DNA of 64,000 bases from Silvania confinis (GTDB taxonomy: Bacteria > Pseudomonadota > Gammaproteobacteria > Enterobacterales > Enterobacteriaceae), in assembly GCF_025564085.1 (NCBI RefSeq), contig NZ_JAMGZJ010000072.1, positions 1 through 64,000 on the forward strand, given 5' to 3'. The translations under genes and the position numbers were made by a program. The notes below the pieces were generated by a model, which was given only the letters and a program-made list of their open reading frames with translations, was not told the DNA's origin and did not search any database. Below are positions 30,628 to 38,531 of this stretch, one piece after another; the first letter of the stretch is position 1, and the number at the start of each line of letters is the position of its first letter.

Positions 30628-31212
30628 TTACGGTGCTTTACCCACCAGCGCCTTGATGGCAGCGGTATCTTCCAGCACGCAGTCGAAACGGTGGAAGGCG
30701 AGGAACGCTGTCTGATCATATTCCGCGTAGCGTTCAACCAGGCGCTTAAGGGTCATGTAAGAAACGCGACGCACGATGAAGCGGTTAAAGTCACCGAGGA
30801 ACATGAATTTTTTACTGGCCGCAATAGAGTCGATCGCCTGGTCAATTACATACGGGATACCCAGCACTGTTGCCGGCGAGCCGCCAACCACATCAGGCAG
30901 CCAAAGCGGGCGTTTCTGATCGTCAACCATTTCCTCAACAAACTGCAGTGTTGTGTCGTTGAAAGCCCAGCGGAAATTCGGCCCGCCGCGGTAAGCAGGA
31001 TCAATCGCATGCTTCAGGTTGTTCATTTCCTGCCATGCAAAAGAGGTGGCGTTACCGGTGGGCACCGTACCGGTGACGGATGTCACCAGGCCTTTAGGCT
31101 GCTGCGGCGTGCCAGCACCAGTACCCTGCACGAGATATTTTGCCTCACCGCGACCGATTCGTTGCGCGATTCGGGAAGCCAGATAAGCTTCGATAACCTG
31201 GCTCACATTGGT
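30628..31212 (-). pseudogene. HK97-family major capsid protein, 5'-truncated
   Basis: The frame encodes about 193 residues matching only the C-terminal half of an HK97-type capsid. The segments NVSQVIEAYLASRIAQRIGRGEAKYL, FVEEMVDDQKRPLW and the ending CVLEDTAAIKALVGK are visible. The N-terminal delta domain and first part of the fold (about 200 residues) are absent. The similarity stops near 31212, where plus-strand sequence of an unrelated early gene begins. I read this as a deletion junction that also removed portal, protease and terminase. Confidence 0.85.
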
Positions 31213-31215
31213 GCG

Positions 31216-31695
31216 ATGAATACTGTGCGAAGCTCAACCACCACGATCGATAAATTGGCCGCAGAGAATGCGTATCTGCTAAACGGCGCAGCACGAGAGC
31301 TCAGCACCTCTTGGATGCTTCACAAAACCATGCTTGGCGCTCAGGCTGCATTGGTCTGTGTTGCTCAGGGAGATATCAGAGCGACTCGTGATTGGTTGGA
31401 AGGTACAACAGACGAAGCTGGCGCTGAAATTCCTGACGAAATCACCGTTCCGGAGGTTCAGGCATGGTTCGACAGCCAGATGATCAGCAATGACGGCAAA
31501 AGTGGATTCCTGACACGCCAGCAGGCAGAAGATTCCATCCGTGCTGAATGCCCAGCTACTGATGCTTTCTTGGCTGATGTGCGTGCACAGGGTGTGGAAG
31601 TAGCTATTGCGCATATCGAGCAAACTATATGCCCAAATCATGAAACCATCCTCCGTGAGTTCGCCGCCCAACTTCGCAATGAGGCAGGCCAATGA
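31216..31695 (+). CDS. Ead/Ea22-like phage early protein
   Basis: A 159-residue protein with the short helix IDKLAAENAYLLNG near the start and a C-terminal part ATDAFLADVRAQGVEVAIAHIEQ...FAAQLRNEAGQ. This is the general layout of ead/ea22-like proteins from lambdoid phages. The function is unknown. ATG 31216 lies within a few bases of the capsid deletion junction, so the true 5' end may have been lost and this start recruited. It overlaps the next gene as ATGA. Confidence 0.68.
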   Translation: MNTVRSSTTTIDKLAAENAYLLNGAARELSTSWMLHKTMLGAQAALVCVAQGDIRATRDWLEGTTDEAGAEIPDEITVPEVQAWFDSQMISNDGKSGFLTRQQAEDSIRAECPATDAFLADVRAQGVEVAIAHIEQTICPNHETILREFAAQLRNEAGQ

Positions 31696-31922
31696 GCAAA
31701 GTCAAAACCCATACCGGCACCATTATCACCAGAGACGGCGAGAAGACCGTGAAACTGCATGAGACCCCGACTACCTGGTGTGTCGGTCAACGTGAAACCT
31801 ATCGCAAAGAAGACGGACGTCGCAGCGGTGCGCCACTGACAGCTCGTAGGCTTAAGCTGTCAACCATTAAGCCAATCGTCGTAGAAGCACCTCAGCAGGA
31901 GGATTCGCAGCCAAAAAAGTAA
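31692..31922 (+). CDS. Small phage early protein, unknown function
   Basis: A 76-residue basic protein, MSKVKTHTGTIITRDGEKTVKLHET onwards, including TPTTWCVGQRETYRKEDGRRSG. I do not recognise a domain. It is coupled to the ea22-like gene and lies upstream of the excisionase, where lambdoid phages keep accessory early genes. Confidence 0.65.
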   Translation: MSKVKTHTGTIITRDGEKTVKLHETPTTWCVGQRETYRKEDGRRSGAPLTARRLKLSTIKPIVVEAPQQEDSQPKK

Positions 31923-32015
31923 ACCCATGTGGTAATTGTTGTGACTGGGCCCGCAATGGCTGCGGACCTGTATTTTTAAAGAGTGACCGGGTGCAGCCGG
32001 TAAAGTGGAGGAATT

Positions 32016-32222
32016 ATGCTGAACCTCGATTGTGTCCCTATCTCGACTTATTGCAGTGAAACTGGCGAGACTCTCGATGCCATCAATAAACGCGTTCAAC
32101 GTGGTGTGTGGCGGGAAGGAGTTCAGGTTCTAAAAGTGGAAGGCGTTAAGGAGAGATGGATTGATCTAAGTGAGGTAGCTAAATGGGCAAGACAGAGTCG
32201 CCTAAACTCCCGCGCGGCGTGA
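32016..32222 (+). CDS. Excisionase-like protein (Xis)
   Basis: A 68-residue protein with a winged-helix MerR-like pattern: MLNLDCVPISTYCSETGETLDAINKRVQRGVW, then WIDLSEVAKWARQS. This is the form of excisionases and directionality factors. Its 3' end overlaps the integrase gene by 40 bp, the usual xis-int arrangement. It is preceded by a good site (GGAGGAATT before ATG). Confidence 0.75.
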   Translation: MLNLDCVPISTYCSETGETLDAINKRVQRGVWREGVQVLKVEGVKERWIDLSEVAKWARQSRLNSRAA

Positions 32223-33364
32223 CCATCAGAAAACACAGCCAGGGTGAAACCATAAATATCACGTTCACTTTTAAAGGGGTGAAATGTAGAGAGCCCCTTT
32301 CCAATTTAGAAGTGAGCAGCAAGAACTTGAAATACGCCGAGCGGACCCTCGGCGAAATTCATAACCAAATTGAGCGTGGAACATTCGTTTATGCTGAATA
32401 TTTCCCGCGTTCCGCACGGTTAAAATTATTTGGCAATGCGGCCGCAGGTAAGACAATAAAAATGTACTTGGACGAATACATCAACATCTGTGAAACACGA
32501 AAACTTTCGCCCTCCACTATTGGCGGTTATAAAAAATGTCGTAGCGCGTTGGTAGCCCTTCATTCACTGCCTGCAAGCGAGCTTACACCGGCGGCAATGA
32601 AAGCATGGATCCAAAGCCGAACCACCACGCTAAAGACAATTCGCAACCAGCTTTCTTTCTTGCGTTCAGCGCTTGATGAGGCTGTTACAGATGGTGTGCT
32701 ACAACTCAACCCGGTATCTCTGGTAACAGCATCCCGTTATCAAAGCGACAAATCGACTGCTGACAGCAACTATATTGTCGATCCGCTTTCACCAGCAGAA
32801 GTAGATGCCCTCCTTTTATCTGCCGCTAATAAGCAGTGGGGAAACCTGTTTATGTTCGCTATCCAGACAGGTTTACGCAGCTCGGAATTATGTGCGCTGC
32901 GCTGGTGCGATATCGATTTCATCGGGAAGACTGCGCACGTTCAGAACGCGAGTGTAGTAGGGGTTATTAAGGGAACAAAAACAAAGGCTGGTACTCGGAA
33001 AATAGAACTTAACGATACGGCAATGGCGGTGTTGGCGAATCAGAAAACTTTTACCTTTTTAAAAGATGCAACGATATTCGAAGATCCGAAAACCAATAAG
33101 CCATGGGCCAGCGCAGACGCGATCCGAAAAAAAGCTTGGGTTCCGACTTTACGCAAAGCGGGGATCAGATACCGCAACCCATACCAAACTAGGCATACTT
33201 TCGCGACGCGCCACATCAGCCAAGGCACCAACCTTTTCTGGCTAGCTGGTCAGATGGGTCATAAAGGGCCGGAGATGTTGTTCCGGCATTATGGTTCTTA
33301 CCTCGCTGAATATGATGGTCATACAACGCGGATCACAAAAACAGCGGAAAGTCATAAAAGTTAA
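32183..33364 (+). CDS. int: Tyrosine site-specific integrase
   Basis: A 393-residue phage integrase. An N-terminal arm-binding region like DUF3596 (1-85) is followed by a SAM-like core-binding domain (about 90-175) and a catalytic domain. Catalytic residues visible are R232 (TGLRSSELCALRW), R337 (YQTRHTFATRH, where Tyr replaces the first His of the box), H360 (QMGHKGPEM) and the nucleophile Y370 (FRHYGSY). It presumably inserted the element into ssrA. Its gene is about 2.3 kb from attR, with the ATPase/RloB cargo between. Confidence 0.92.
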   Translation: MGKTESPKLPRGVTIRKHSQGETINITFTFKGVKCREPLSNLEVSSKNLKYAERTLGEIHNQIERGTFVYAEYFPRSARLKLFGNAAAGKTIKMYLDEYINICETRKLSPSTIGGYKKCRSALVALHSLPASELTPAAMKAWIQSRTTTLKTIRNQLSFLRSALDEAVTDGVLQLNPVSLVTASRYQSDKSTADSNYIVDPLSPAEVDALLLSAANKQWGNLFMFAIQTGLRSSELCALRWCDIDFIGKTAHVQNASVVGVIKGTKTKAGTRKIELNDTAMAVLANQKTFTFLKDATIFEDPKTNKPWASADAIRKKAWVPTLRKAGIRYRNPYQTRHTFATRHISQGTNLFWLAGQMGHKGPEMLFRHYGSYLAEYDGHTTRITKTAESHKS

Positions 33365-33588
33365 AAAAATCTTTTATTTTAATATGTTACGCGAAAACAT
33401 ATCACCCTTGCGTTGGTTTTTTTCCGAAAAATGCTTGTTACTTGCAAGAAGGTTAGCATGATGATAAGGATAGTGTACAATGGTTCATAGATGCTTTAAT
33501 TGCGATTTTTTGACAGATTTTGTCATTTTTAAGTGTGAAATCAGACTTCAATGCGGTTTTATTTGATGGGGAATTAAGGGAATACAAT

Positions 33589-34854
33589 ATGTTAATTGAG
33601 TTTTCCGTACAAAATTACAAGTCCATTTCAGAAAGGCAAACTCTGAGTTTAGTTGCGTCTAAGCAAAACGATCTAGTTAATAATATTTTTAATATTGAAG
33701 AACCTAAATCTTTAGAGTTGCTAAAAAGTGCGGTAATTTATGGACCGAATGCTGCAGGCAAATCAAATATCATTAAAGCTATTACAACGATTTCAGAACT
33801 TATTGTAAGATCTGCTACAGGTTATAAAAGTGGTGATAAGCTTAACATCGCTCCTTTCAGATTAAACTCCGAAAAGATTAATCAACCTTCGGAATTTGAA
33901 ATCAACTTTATTTCTGAGGGCGTTCGTTATCAATATGGTTTCTCTGCAACAGCAGATTTTATTCATGATGAATGGTTATATGCCTTTCCTAAAGGTAGAT
34001 CTCAAAAATGGTTTTTACGCCTTTGGAATGATGAGAAACAGACACATGAATGGGATTTGGGTACATCCTTAACAGGAGAAAAACAAACTTGGATGAAATC
34101 AACAAGACCTAATGCTCTTTTTCTATCTACTGCAGTTCAACTAAACAGCACACAATTAAAACCTGTTTATGATTGGTTTTATCATAAAGTTAAATTCACA
34201 GAACTTACTGGGTGGGACCATGAATATAGTGCACAGCAATGCTTGAATGAGAAAAAAAATGATATTCTTAATTTCTTGAAGGCGGCAGATGTTGGAATTG
34301 ATGACATTCATGTTACTAAAGAAAAATTCAATCCTAATGATGTACCTGCTGATATGCCTCCCGCAATTAGAGATCTTGTGATCAAAAACATGCAAGGCAA
34401 GGATGAGTATGTTGTTAAAACGCTACATAAAAATGAAAGTGGCGATTCAGTTCCATTTGATTTAGAGGATGAATCACAAGGTACACGAAAAATCTTTAGC
34501 TTCGCAGGCCCATTATCACATTCCTTGGAAACAGGTAATATCTTATTTATTGATGAGCTAAATGACAATTTACACCCGAAATTAGTTGAATTTATTGTTG
34601 GGCTTTTCCATGATCCAGAAATCAACAAGAACGGGGCACAATTAATCTTTACAACTCATGAGACATCCATTTTAAATCAAGATGTTTTCCGACGTGACCA
34701 AGTTTGGTTTGTCGAAAAAGATAATGCAAAGTGTACAAATTTATATCCTTTAGCTGATTTTAGCCCACGAAAAGGCAGGGAGAATTTAGAGACATCTTAT
34801 CTTGATGGTCGATATGGCGCTTTACCTATGATTGGTAGATGGGAGAAAGCCTGA
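33589..34854 (+). CDS. RloA/AbiL-like ABC-class AAA ATPase
   Basis: A 421-residue AAA15/21-type ATPase related to the OLD/RloA/SMC ATPase head. Walker A GPNAAGKSN is at 52-60, a signature-like ESQGTRKIFS near 300, Walker B ILFIDELND with D322/E323, and an H-loop TTHETS with H357. ATG 33589 (MLIEFSVQNYKS) is chosen because AAGGGA precedes it and family members begin that way; the frame extends upstream to 33520. It is AT-rich unlike the flanks and shares a TGATG junction with the RloB gene. Such pairs act as abortive-infection systems, so a defence role is inferred, not shown. Confidence 0.82.
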   Translation: MLIEFSVQNYKSISERQTLSLVASKQNDLVNNIFNIEEPKSLELLKSAVIYGPNAAGKSNIIKAITTISELIVRSATGYKSGDKLNIAPFRLNSEKINQPSEFEINFISEGVRYQYGFSATADFIHDEWLYAFPKGRSQKWFLRLWNDEKQTHEWDLGTSLTGEKQTWMKSTRPNALFLSTAVQLNSTQLKPVYDWFYHKVKFTELTGWDHEYSAQQCLNEKKNDILNFLKAADVGIDDIHVTKEKFNPNDVPADMPPAIRDLVIKNMQGKDEYVVKTLHKNESGDSVPFDLEDESQGTRKIFSFAGPLSHSLETGNILFIDELNDNLHPKLVEFIVGLFHDPEINKNGAQLIFTTHETSILNQDVFRRDQVWFVEKDNAKCTNLYPLADFSPRKGRENLETSYLDGRYGALPMIGRWEKA

Positions 34855-35543
34855 TGGGTAGCGAAGATTTATTCAAAAAAAGAAAAGCTAGACGCAACGA
34901 CGAGTTCAAGCGGGTTAGTAAAGCCAGGACTCAAATGAAAAAAATTTTAATCGTATGTGAGGGAGAAAAAACTGAGCCTGCATACTTTGCGGATTTTGTA
35001 AAACACTGCCGCATTAGTACTGCGAGCATTGTAGAAATCTCAGGAGAATGTGGTTCTAGCCCTACAAGCGTTGTTTCTTTCGCAAAGGAAAAATACGCAG
35101 CCGAGAAGAGAAGAAGTGACCCTTACGATAAAGTCTATTGTGTTTTTGATAGGGATGCACACTCGGGATATGAAAGTGCTATCTCGCAAATTAAATCATT
35201 GCATCCTAAAGATGTTTTTGTAGCTATCACATCTGTACCATGTTTCGAGTATTGGTTAGTTCTTCACTTTGGATACAACAGAAAAGCTTTTTCACCGCAA
35301 AAAGGTAGAAGTGAAGGAGCCCAAATGCTATCTGAGCTAAAAAAATACGTACCTGATTATGAGAAAAAGGCGAGTGGTATCTTCGCTAAGTTATTCAATC
35401 GCTTAGAAACAGCAATAAGTAATTCCGAAAGGGCGCAAACCGAAGCAACAAGGGATTGTTCTGTAAACCCTACAACGAAAGTGGGAACTTTAGTAACAGA
35501 CCTTATTAATATTCGTAATGAATATCAAAAACCAAAAACATGA
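34854..35543 (+). CDS. RloB-like Toprim protein
   Basis: A 229-residue protein of the RloB family with a Toprim-like core. The first motif is ILIVCEGEKTEPAYF with E36 and E38, and the second is VYCVFDRDAH with D99 and D101. A conserved PCFEYWLVLHF follows. Toprim domains coordinate metal for strand cleavage, so this is the likely effector, controlled by the ATPase encoded just upstream. ATG 34854 overlaps the ATPase stop. It is the last gene before attR. The arrangement recalls AbiL and the AriA/AriB (PARIS) pair, but AriB is DUF4435 rather than RloB. Confidence 0.82.
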   Translation: MGSEDLFKKRKARRNDEFKRVSKARTQMKKILIVCEGEKTEPAYFADFVKHCRISTASIVEISGECGSSPTSVVSFAKEKYAAEKRRSDPYDKVYCVFDRDAHSGYESAISQIKSLHPKDVFVAITSVPCFEYWLVLHFGYNRKAFSPQKGRSEGAQMLSELKKYVPDYEKKASGIFAKLFNRLETAISNSERAQTEATRDCSVNPTTKVGTLVTDLINIRNEYQKPKT

Positions 35544-35681
35544 CCTCATAGTTTGCTATCTTTTTCAAACATATTAGCTTTGATGATGAGACAGAGTCAG
35601 AACGTCAAAGTGCTCGTAAAGTATCCGCGATTAGTTTTCATGATAAAAAATGCTTATTTATCAAAGTGATATTAAAACCTA

Positions 35682-35713
35682 GACGCGGGTTCAACTCCCG
35701 CCAGCTCCACCAA
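35682..35713 (+). repeat. attR, right 32-bp repeat
   Basis: An exact second copy of the ssrA 3' end (25756-25787). The bases before it are unrelated to tmRNA, so it is only the displaced end and not a second tmRNA gene. Confidence 0.92.
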
Positions 35714-35757
35714 AATTCTTTGTTGATGGTCACCAGAGCCTGATATGAAGTCCTGAA

Positions 35758-35789
35758 AGCCCGCACGGCGCAAGCCTGCGGGTTTTTTT
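35758..35789 (+). terminator. Ancestral ssrA terminator, displaced
   Basis: The CCCGCA / TGCGGG stem and T run, with the preceding sequence caccagagcctgatatgaagtcc, resembles the 3' flank of E. coli ssrA. It now lies 10 kb from ssrA because of the insertion. Confidence 0.75.
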
Positions 35790-35833
35790 GTGCCCTAAAT
35801 CTCTCCAACATACTCCGCCTCTCACCTTCCCCC

Positions 35834-35861
35834 TTGACGCTGGATAAAAACACAGTATAAC
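35834..35861 (+). promoter_or_regulatory. SOS promoter with LexA box
   Basis: TTGACG (35834-35839) and TATAAC (35856-35861) are 16 bp apart, and the spacer is itself a LexA box, CTGGATAAAAACACAG. LexA bound there would block RNA polymerase. Confidence 0.87.
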
Positions 35862-35897
35862 TACACTCCTACCCATCACACTTAGGATCACAAACCC

Positions 35898-36140
35898 ATG
35901 TTCGTCGAGCTGGTATATGACAAGCGCAACTTTGAAGGACTGCCTGGCGCGCGCGAGCGCATCCTGAACGAACTGAGCAAGCGGGTGCAGCGCATCTTCC
36001 CGGATGCCGAGGTGCGCGTTAAACCAATGATGACCCTCCCGGCCATCAACACCGATGCCAGCAAGCATGAGAAAGAACAAATCAGCCGTGCCGTTCAGGA
36101 AATGTTTGAAGAAGCCGAGATGTGGCTGGCTGACGAGTAA
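35898..36140 (+). CDS. DinI-like family protein (MsgA-type)
   Basis: An 80-residue DinI-family protein beginning MFVELVYDKRNFEGLPGARE, much like Salmonella MsgA, and ending MFEEAEMWLADE. The acidic C-terminal helix is the part that in DinI contacts RecA filaments. The LexA-controlled promoter just upstream supports SOS regulation. It lies outside the element, right after the ssrA terminator. DinI versus MsgA function cannot be separated from sequence alone. Confidence 0.88.
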   Translation: MFVELVYDKRNFEGLPGARERILNELSKRVQRIFPDAEVRVKPMMTLPAINTDASKHEKEQISRAVQEMFEEAEMWLADE

Positions 36141-36339
36141 TCGCTTTGCATGACTCCCCTCTCCCGGATAACCACATCCGGGAATGCCCCCGATTAACCC
36201 CTTAATTAACCTGACAATTAAGGTGATCCTCATCTCTCTGCACCGCTCTCTCCCTGTAGTAAATTGACACAGATCAAAGATGTATTTCATTTACACCTTT
36301 CATGCTAGACGGCAAATCCCCTAACCTGTAGATCTAATT

Positions 36340-36358
36340 GATATTCATTCTTATTATC
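36340..36358 (+). promoter_or_regulatory. Fur box of the heme operon
   Basis: The sequence gatattcattcttattatc is an AT-rich 19-bp match to the Fur consensus (complement GATAATAAGAATGAATATC), about 30 bp before the receptor gene. It implies iron repression of the whole downstream operon. Confidence 0.8.
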
Positions 36359-36386
36359 ATTCAAACTATCAATTATAGGGTTACCG

Positions 36387-38531
36387 ATGCTGCACACCAT
36401 TACCCGAGGGTCGTTTGTACTCTCCGCCCTGCCGTTATTTATTGCAGGTGCCGTTTCAGCCGCTCCGGCTTCCACAGCACAGAATAAAACCAGCAAAGAA
36501 GACATGCTTGTCGTGACGGCGAACCGTTCCGAAAGCAGCCTCTGGGAGAGTCCGGCGACCATTCAGGTGATCGATCAGCAGACGTTAAAAAACTCCACCA
36601 GCACCTCGATTGCCGACGATCTGCAGGATATTCCCGGCGTGGAGGTCACCGACAACGCGCTGGCCGGACGCAAGCAGATACGCATTCGTGGCGAAGCCTC
36701 CTCGCGCGTGCTGATCCTGATCGACGGCCAGGAAGTCACCTACCAGCGCGCCGGGCAGAACTACGGCGGCGGATTGCTGATCGATGAATCCTCGCTCGAG
36801 CGCATCGAAGTGGTGAAAGGCCCCTACTCGGTGCTGTACGGTTCGCAGGCCATCGGTGGGGTGGTGAACTTTATCACCAAAAAAAGCGGCGTTAAGCCGA
36901 TCGCCGGAACGGTCAAAGCGGTCTACAACTCCGCCACCGCAGGCTGGGAAGAGTCGGCCGCCGCGTGGGGCAGCGTCGGTCAGTTTGATTATCGGATTAA
37001 CGGCAGCTACTCGGATCAAGGGGATCGCGACACGCCGGACGGTCGTCTGCCGAACACTCATTTTCGCAACAACGGTCAGGGCCTCTGGCTGGGCTACAAC
37101 TTCGGTAATCAGCACATAGGACTGTCGCTGGATCGCTACGAGCTGGCGACACAAACCTACTTTGACGACCCCGACAGCCAGTACGATGCCTTTAGCGTCA
37201 GGATCCCGAACCTGACCCGCGAGAAGGTCGGCCTGTTCTACGATATCGACGTGGACGGGGATTACCTGAAAAAAATCCATCTCGATGCCTACGAGCAAAC
37301 CATTGATCGTCAATTCGAAAACCAGGTCGCGACCACGCAGCCGATCCCGTTCCCTATCCGCTCGCTCACGGTGCGTAACCAGACAAACACCCACGACAAG
37401 CAGTACACCCAGGGCGTGACGTTACAGAGCAACTTCACCCTGCCCGCCAACAACGCGCTGGTGCTGGGCACGCAGTACAAGCGGGACAAGGTCTCTCAGA
37501 CCTCCGACGGCTTCACCAGCCAAAAATCGCTGACCGGGATCGTCAACACCGAGACCCGAACCAACGCTTATAACGAGTCCGAACAGAGCAACACCTCGCT
37601 GTTCGCGCAGAATGACTGGGGTTTTGCTGACAACTGGACCTGGACGGTCGGCGCACGCCAGTACTGGCTGTCGTCGAAGCTGACGCGCGGCGATGCGCAG
37701 TCGACATCGCGCGGGATCACTACCGACACCTCGCTGCCAGAGCAGTCCGCCCATGATAACGAGCTGGTCACCTCCACCAGCCTGCGCTACGCCGGTTTTG
37801 ACAACGTTGAGCTGCGCGCCGCCTTTGCCCAGGGCTACGTCTTCCCGACCCTCAGCCAGCTGTTTATGCAAACCGCGGCGGGCGGCGGCACCACCTACGG
37901 AAACCCGGATCTGCAGGCCGAGCACTCCAACAACTACGAGCTGGGCGCACGTTATAACGGCAACCTGTGGATGGTGGACGGTGCGGTCTACTATTCAGAA
38001 GCGAAGGACTATATCGCCAGCCTCGCCTGCACCGGCCAGGCGCAGTGCAACGGCAACACCACCTCCTCACGTGGCGGTTACTACTATTACAACAACATCG
38101 ACCGGGCCAAAACCTGGGGCATGGAACTCAGCGCGGAATATAACGGCTGGGCGGTCTCACCGTACCTCAGCGGCAACCTGATCCGCCGCCAGTACGAAGG
38201 CCCAACGCTGAAAACCACCAACACCGGCGAACCCTCTGCCACCGGTCGCGTCGGGGTCAAACACACCCTGATGCTAAACGTCGCTAACGTCACTTCCGAC
38301 GTCTATATCCGCGCCGCCTCCAGCGCGAAAGACGACACCGGAAGCAAAGAGATCCGCACCCCCGGCTGGGCGACGCTGAACCTGGCGGTCAATACCGAAT
38401 TCGGTGCCAATGACCAGTATCAGGTCAATCTGGCCCTCAACAACCTGACCGACAAACGCTACCGCACGGCGCATGAATCCATTCCTGCCGCCGGTCTCAA
38501 CGCCGCGGTCGGCTTTGCCTGGAACTTCTGA
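36387..38531 (+). CDS. TonB-dependent heme/hemoglobin receptor
   Basis: A 714-residue outer-membrane receptor of the HemR/HmuR/ChuA class. It has a signal peptide ending near VSAAPAS, a TonB-box-like EDMLVVTA near residue 40, and a plug domain containing DLQDIPGVEVTDN and RIRGEASSRVLILIDGQ. A 22-strand barrel follows and ends in a terminal Phe (VGFAWNF). FAQGYVFPTLSQLF with NPDLQAEHSNNYE resembles the FRAP/NPNL region of heme receptors. It is the first gene of a Fur-controlled operon; its stop overlaps the hmuT start. The exact ligand (free heme or hemoglobin) is not determined. Confidence 0.92.
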   Translation: MLHTITRGSFVLSALPLFIAGAVSAAPASTAQNKTSKEDMLVVTANRSESSLWESPATIQVIDQQTLKNSTSTSIADDLQDIPGVEVTDNALAGRKQIRIRGEASSRVLILIDGQEVTYQRAGQNYGGGLLIDESSLERIEVVKGPYSVLYGSQAIGGVVNFITKKSGVKPIAGTVKAVYNSATAGWEESAAAWGSVGQFDYRINGSYSDQGDRDTPDGRLPNTHFRNNGQGLWLGYNFGNQHIGLSLDRYELATQTYFDDPDSQYDAFSVRIPNLTREKVGLFYDIDVDGDYLKKIHLDAYEQTIDRQFENQVATTQPIPFPIRSLTVRNQTNTHDKQYTQGVTLQSNFTLPANNALVLGTQYKRDKVSQTSDGFTSQKSLTGIVNTETRTNAYNESEQSNTSLFAQNDWGFADNWTWTVGARQYWLSSKLTRGDAQSTSRGITTDTSLPEQSAHDNELVTSTSLRYAGFDNVELRAAFAQGYVFPTLSQLFMQTAAGGGTTYGNPDLQAEHSNNYELGARYNGNLWMVDGAVYYSEAKDYIASLACTGQAQCNGNTTSSRGGYYYYNNIDRAKTWGMELSAEYNGWAVSPYLSGNLIRRQYEGPTLKTTNTGEPSATGRVGVKHTLMLNVANVTSDVYIRAASSAKDDTGSKEIRTPGWATLNLAVNTEFGANDQYQVNLALNNLTDKRYRTAHESIPAAGLNAAVGFAWNF

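Larger units (their letters stand above)
25756..35713. mobile_element. Decayed prophage/island integrated in ssrA
   Basis: About 9.96 kb lie between the two copies of the ssrA 3' repeat. From left to right there are two small phage genes, a minus-strand head-tail block (tube, sheath, DUF2635, tail terminator-like, gp10-like, head closure, connector, truncated capsid), plus-strand early-type genes (ea22-like, small protein), excisionase, integrase, and an AT-rich ATPase/RloB pair. There is no terminase, portal, tape measure, baseplate, lysis or replication gene. It therefore cannot form a phage alone, and at least two deletions are apparent (near 26.7 kb and 31.2 kb). Confidence 0.92.

Noticed and set aside
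30691..31215. N-terminal part of a plus-strand frame running into the ea22-like gene
   Set aside because: This portion is antisense to the capsid gene and phage-unlike. Only the part from ATG 31216 resembles a phage early protein.
35682..35713. Possible second tmRNA or tRNA gene
   Set aside because: Only the last 32 bases match; no acceptor 5' strand or D-arm precedes it, so it is an attachment site.
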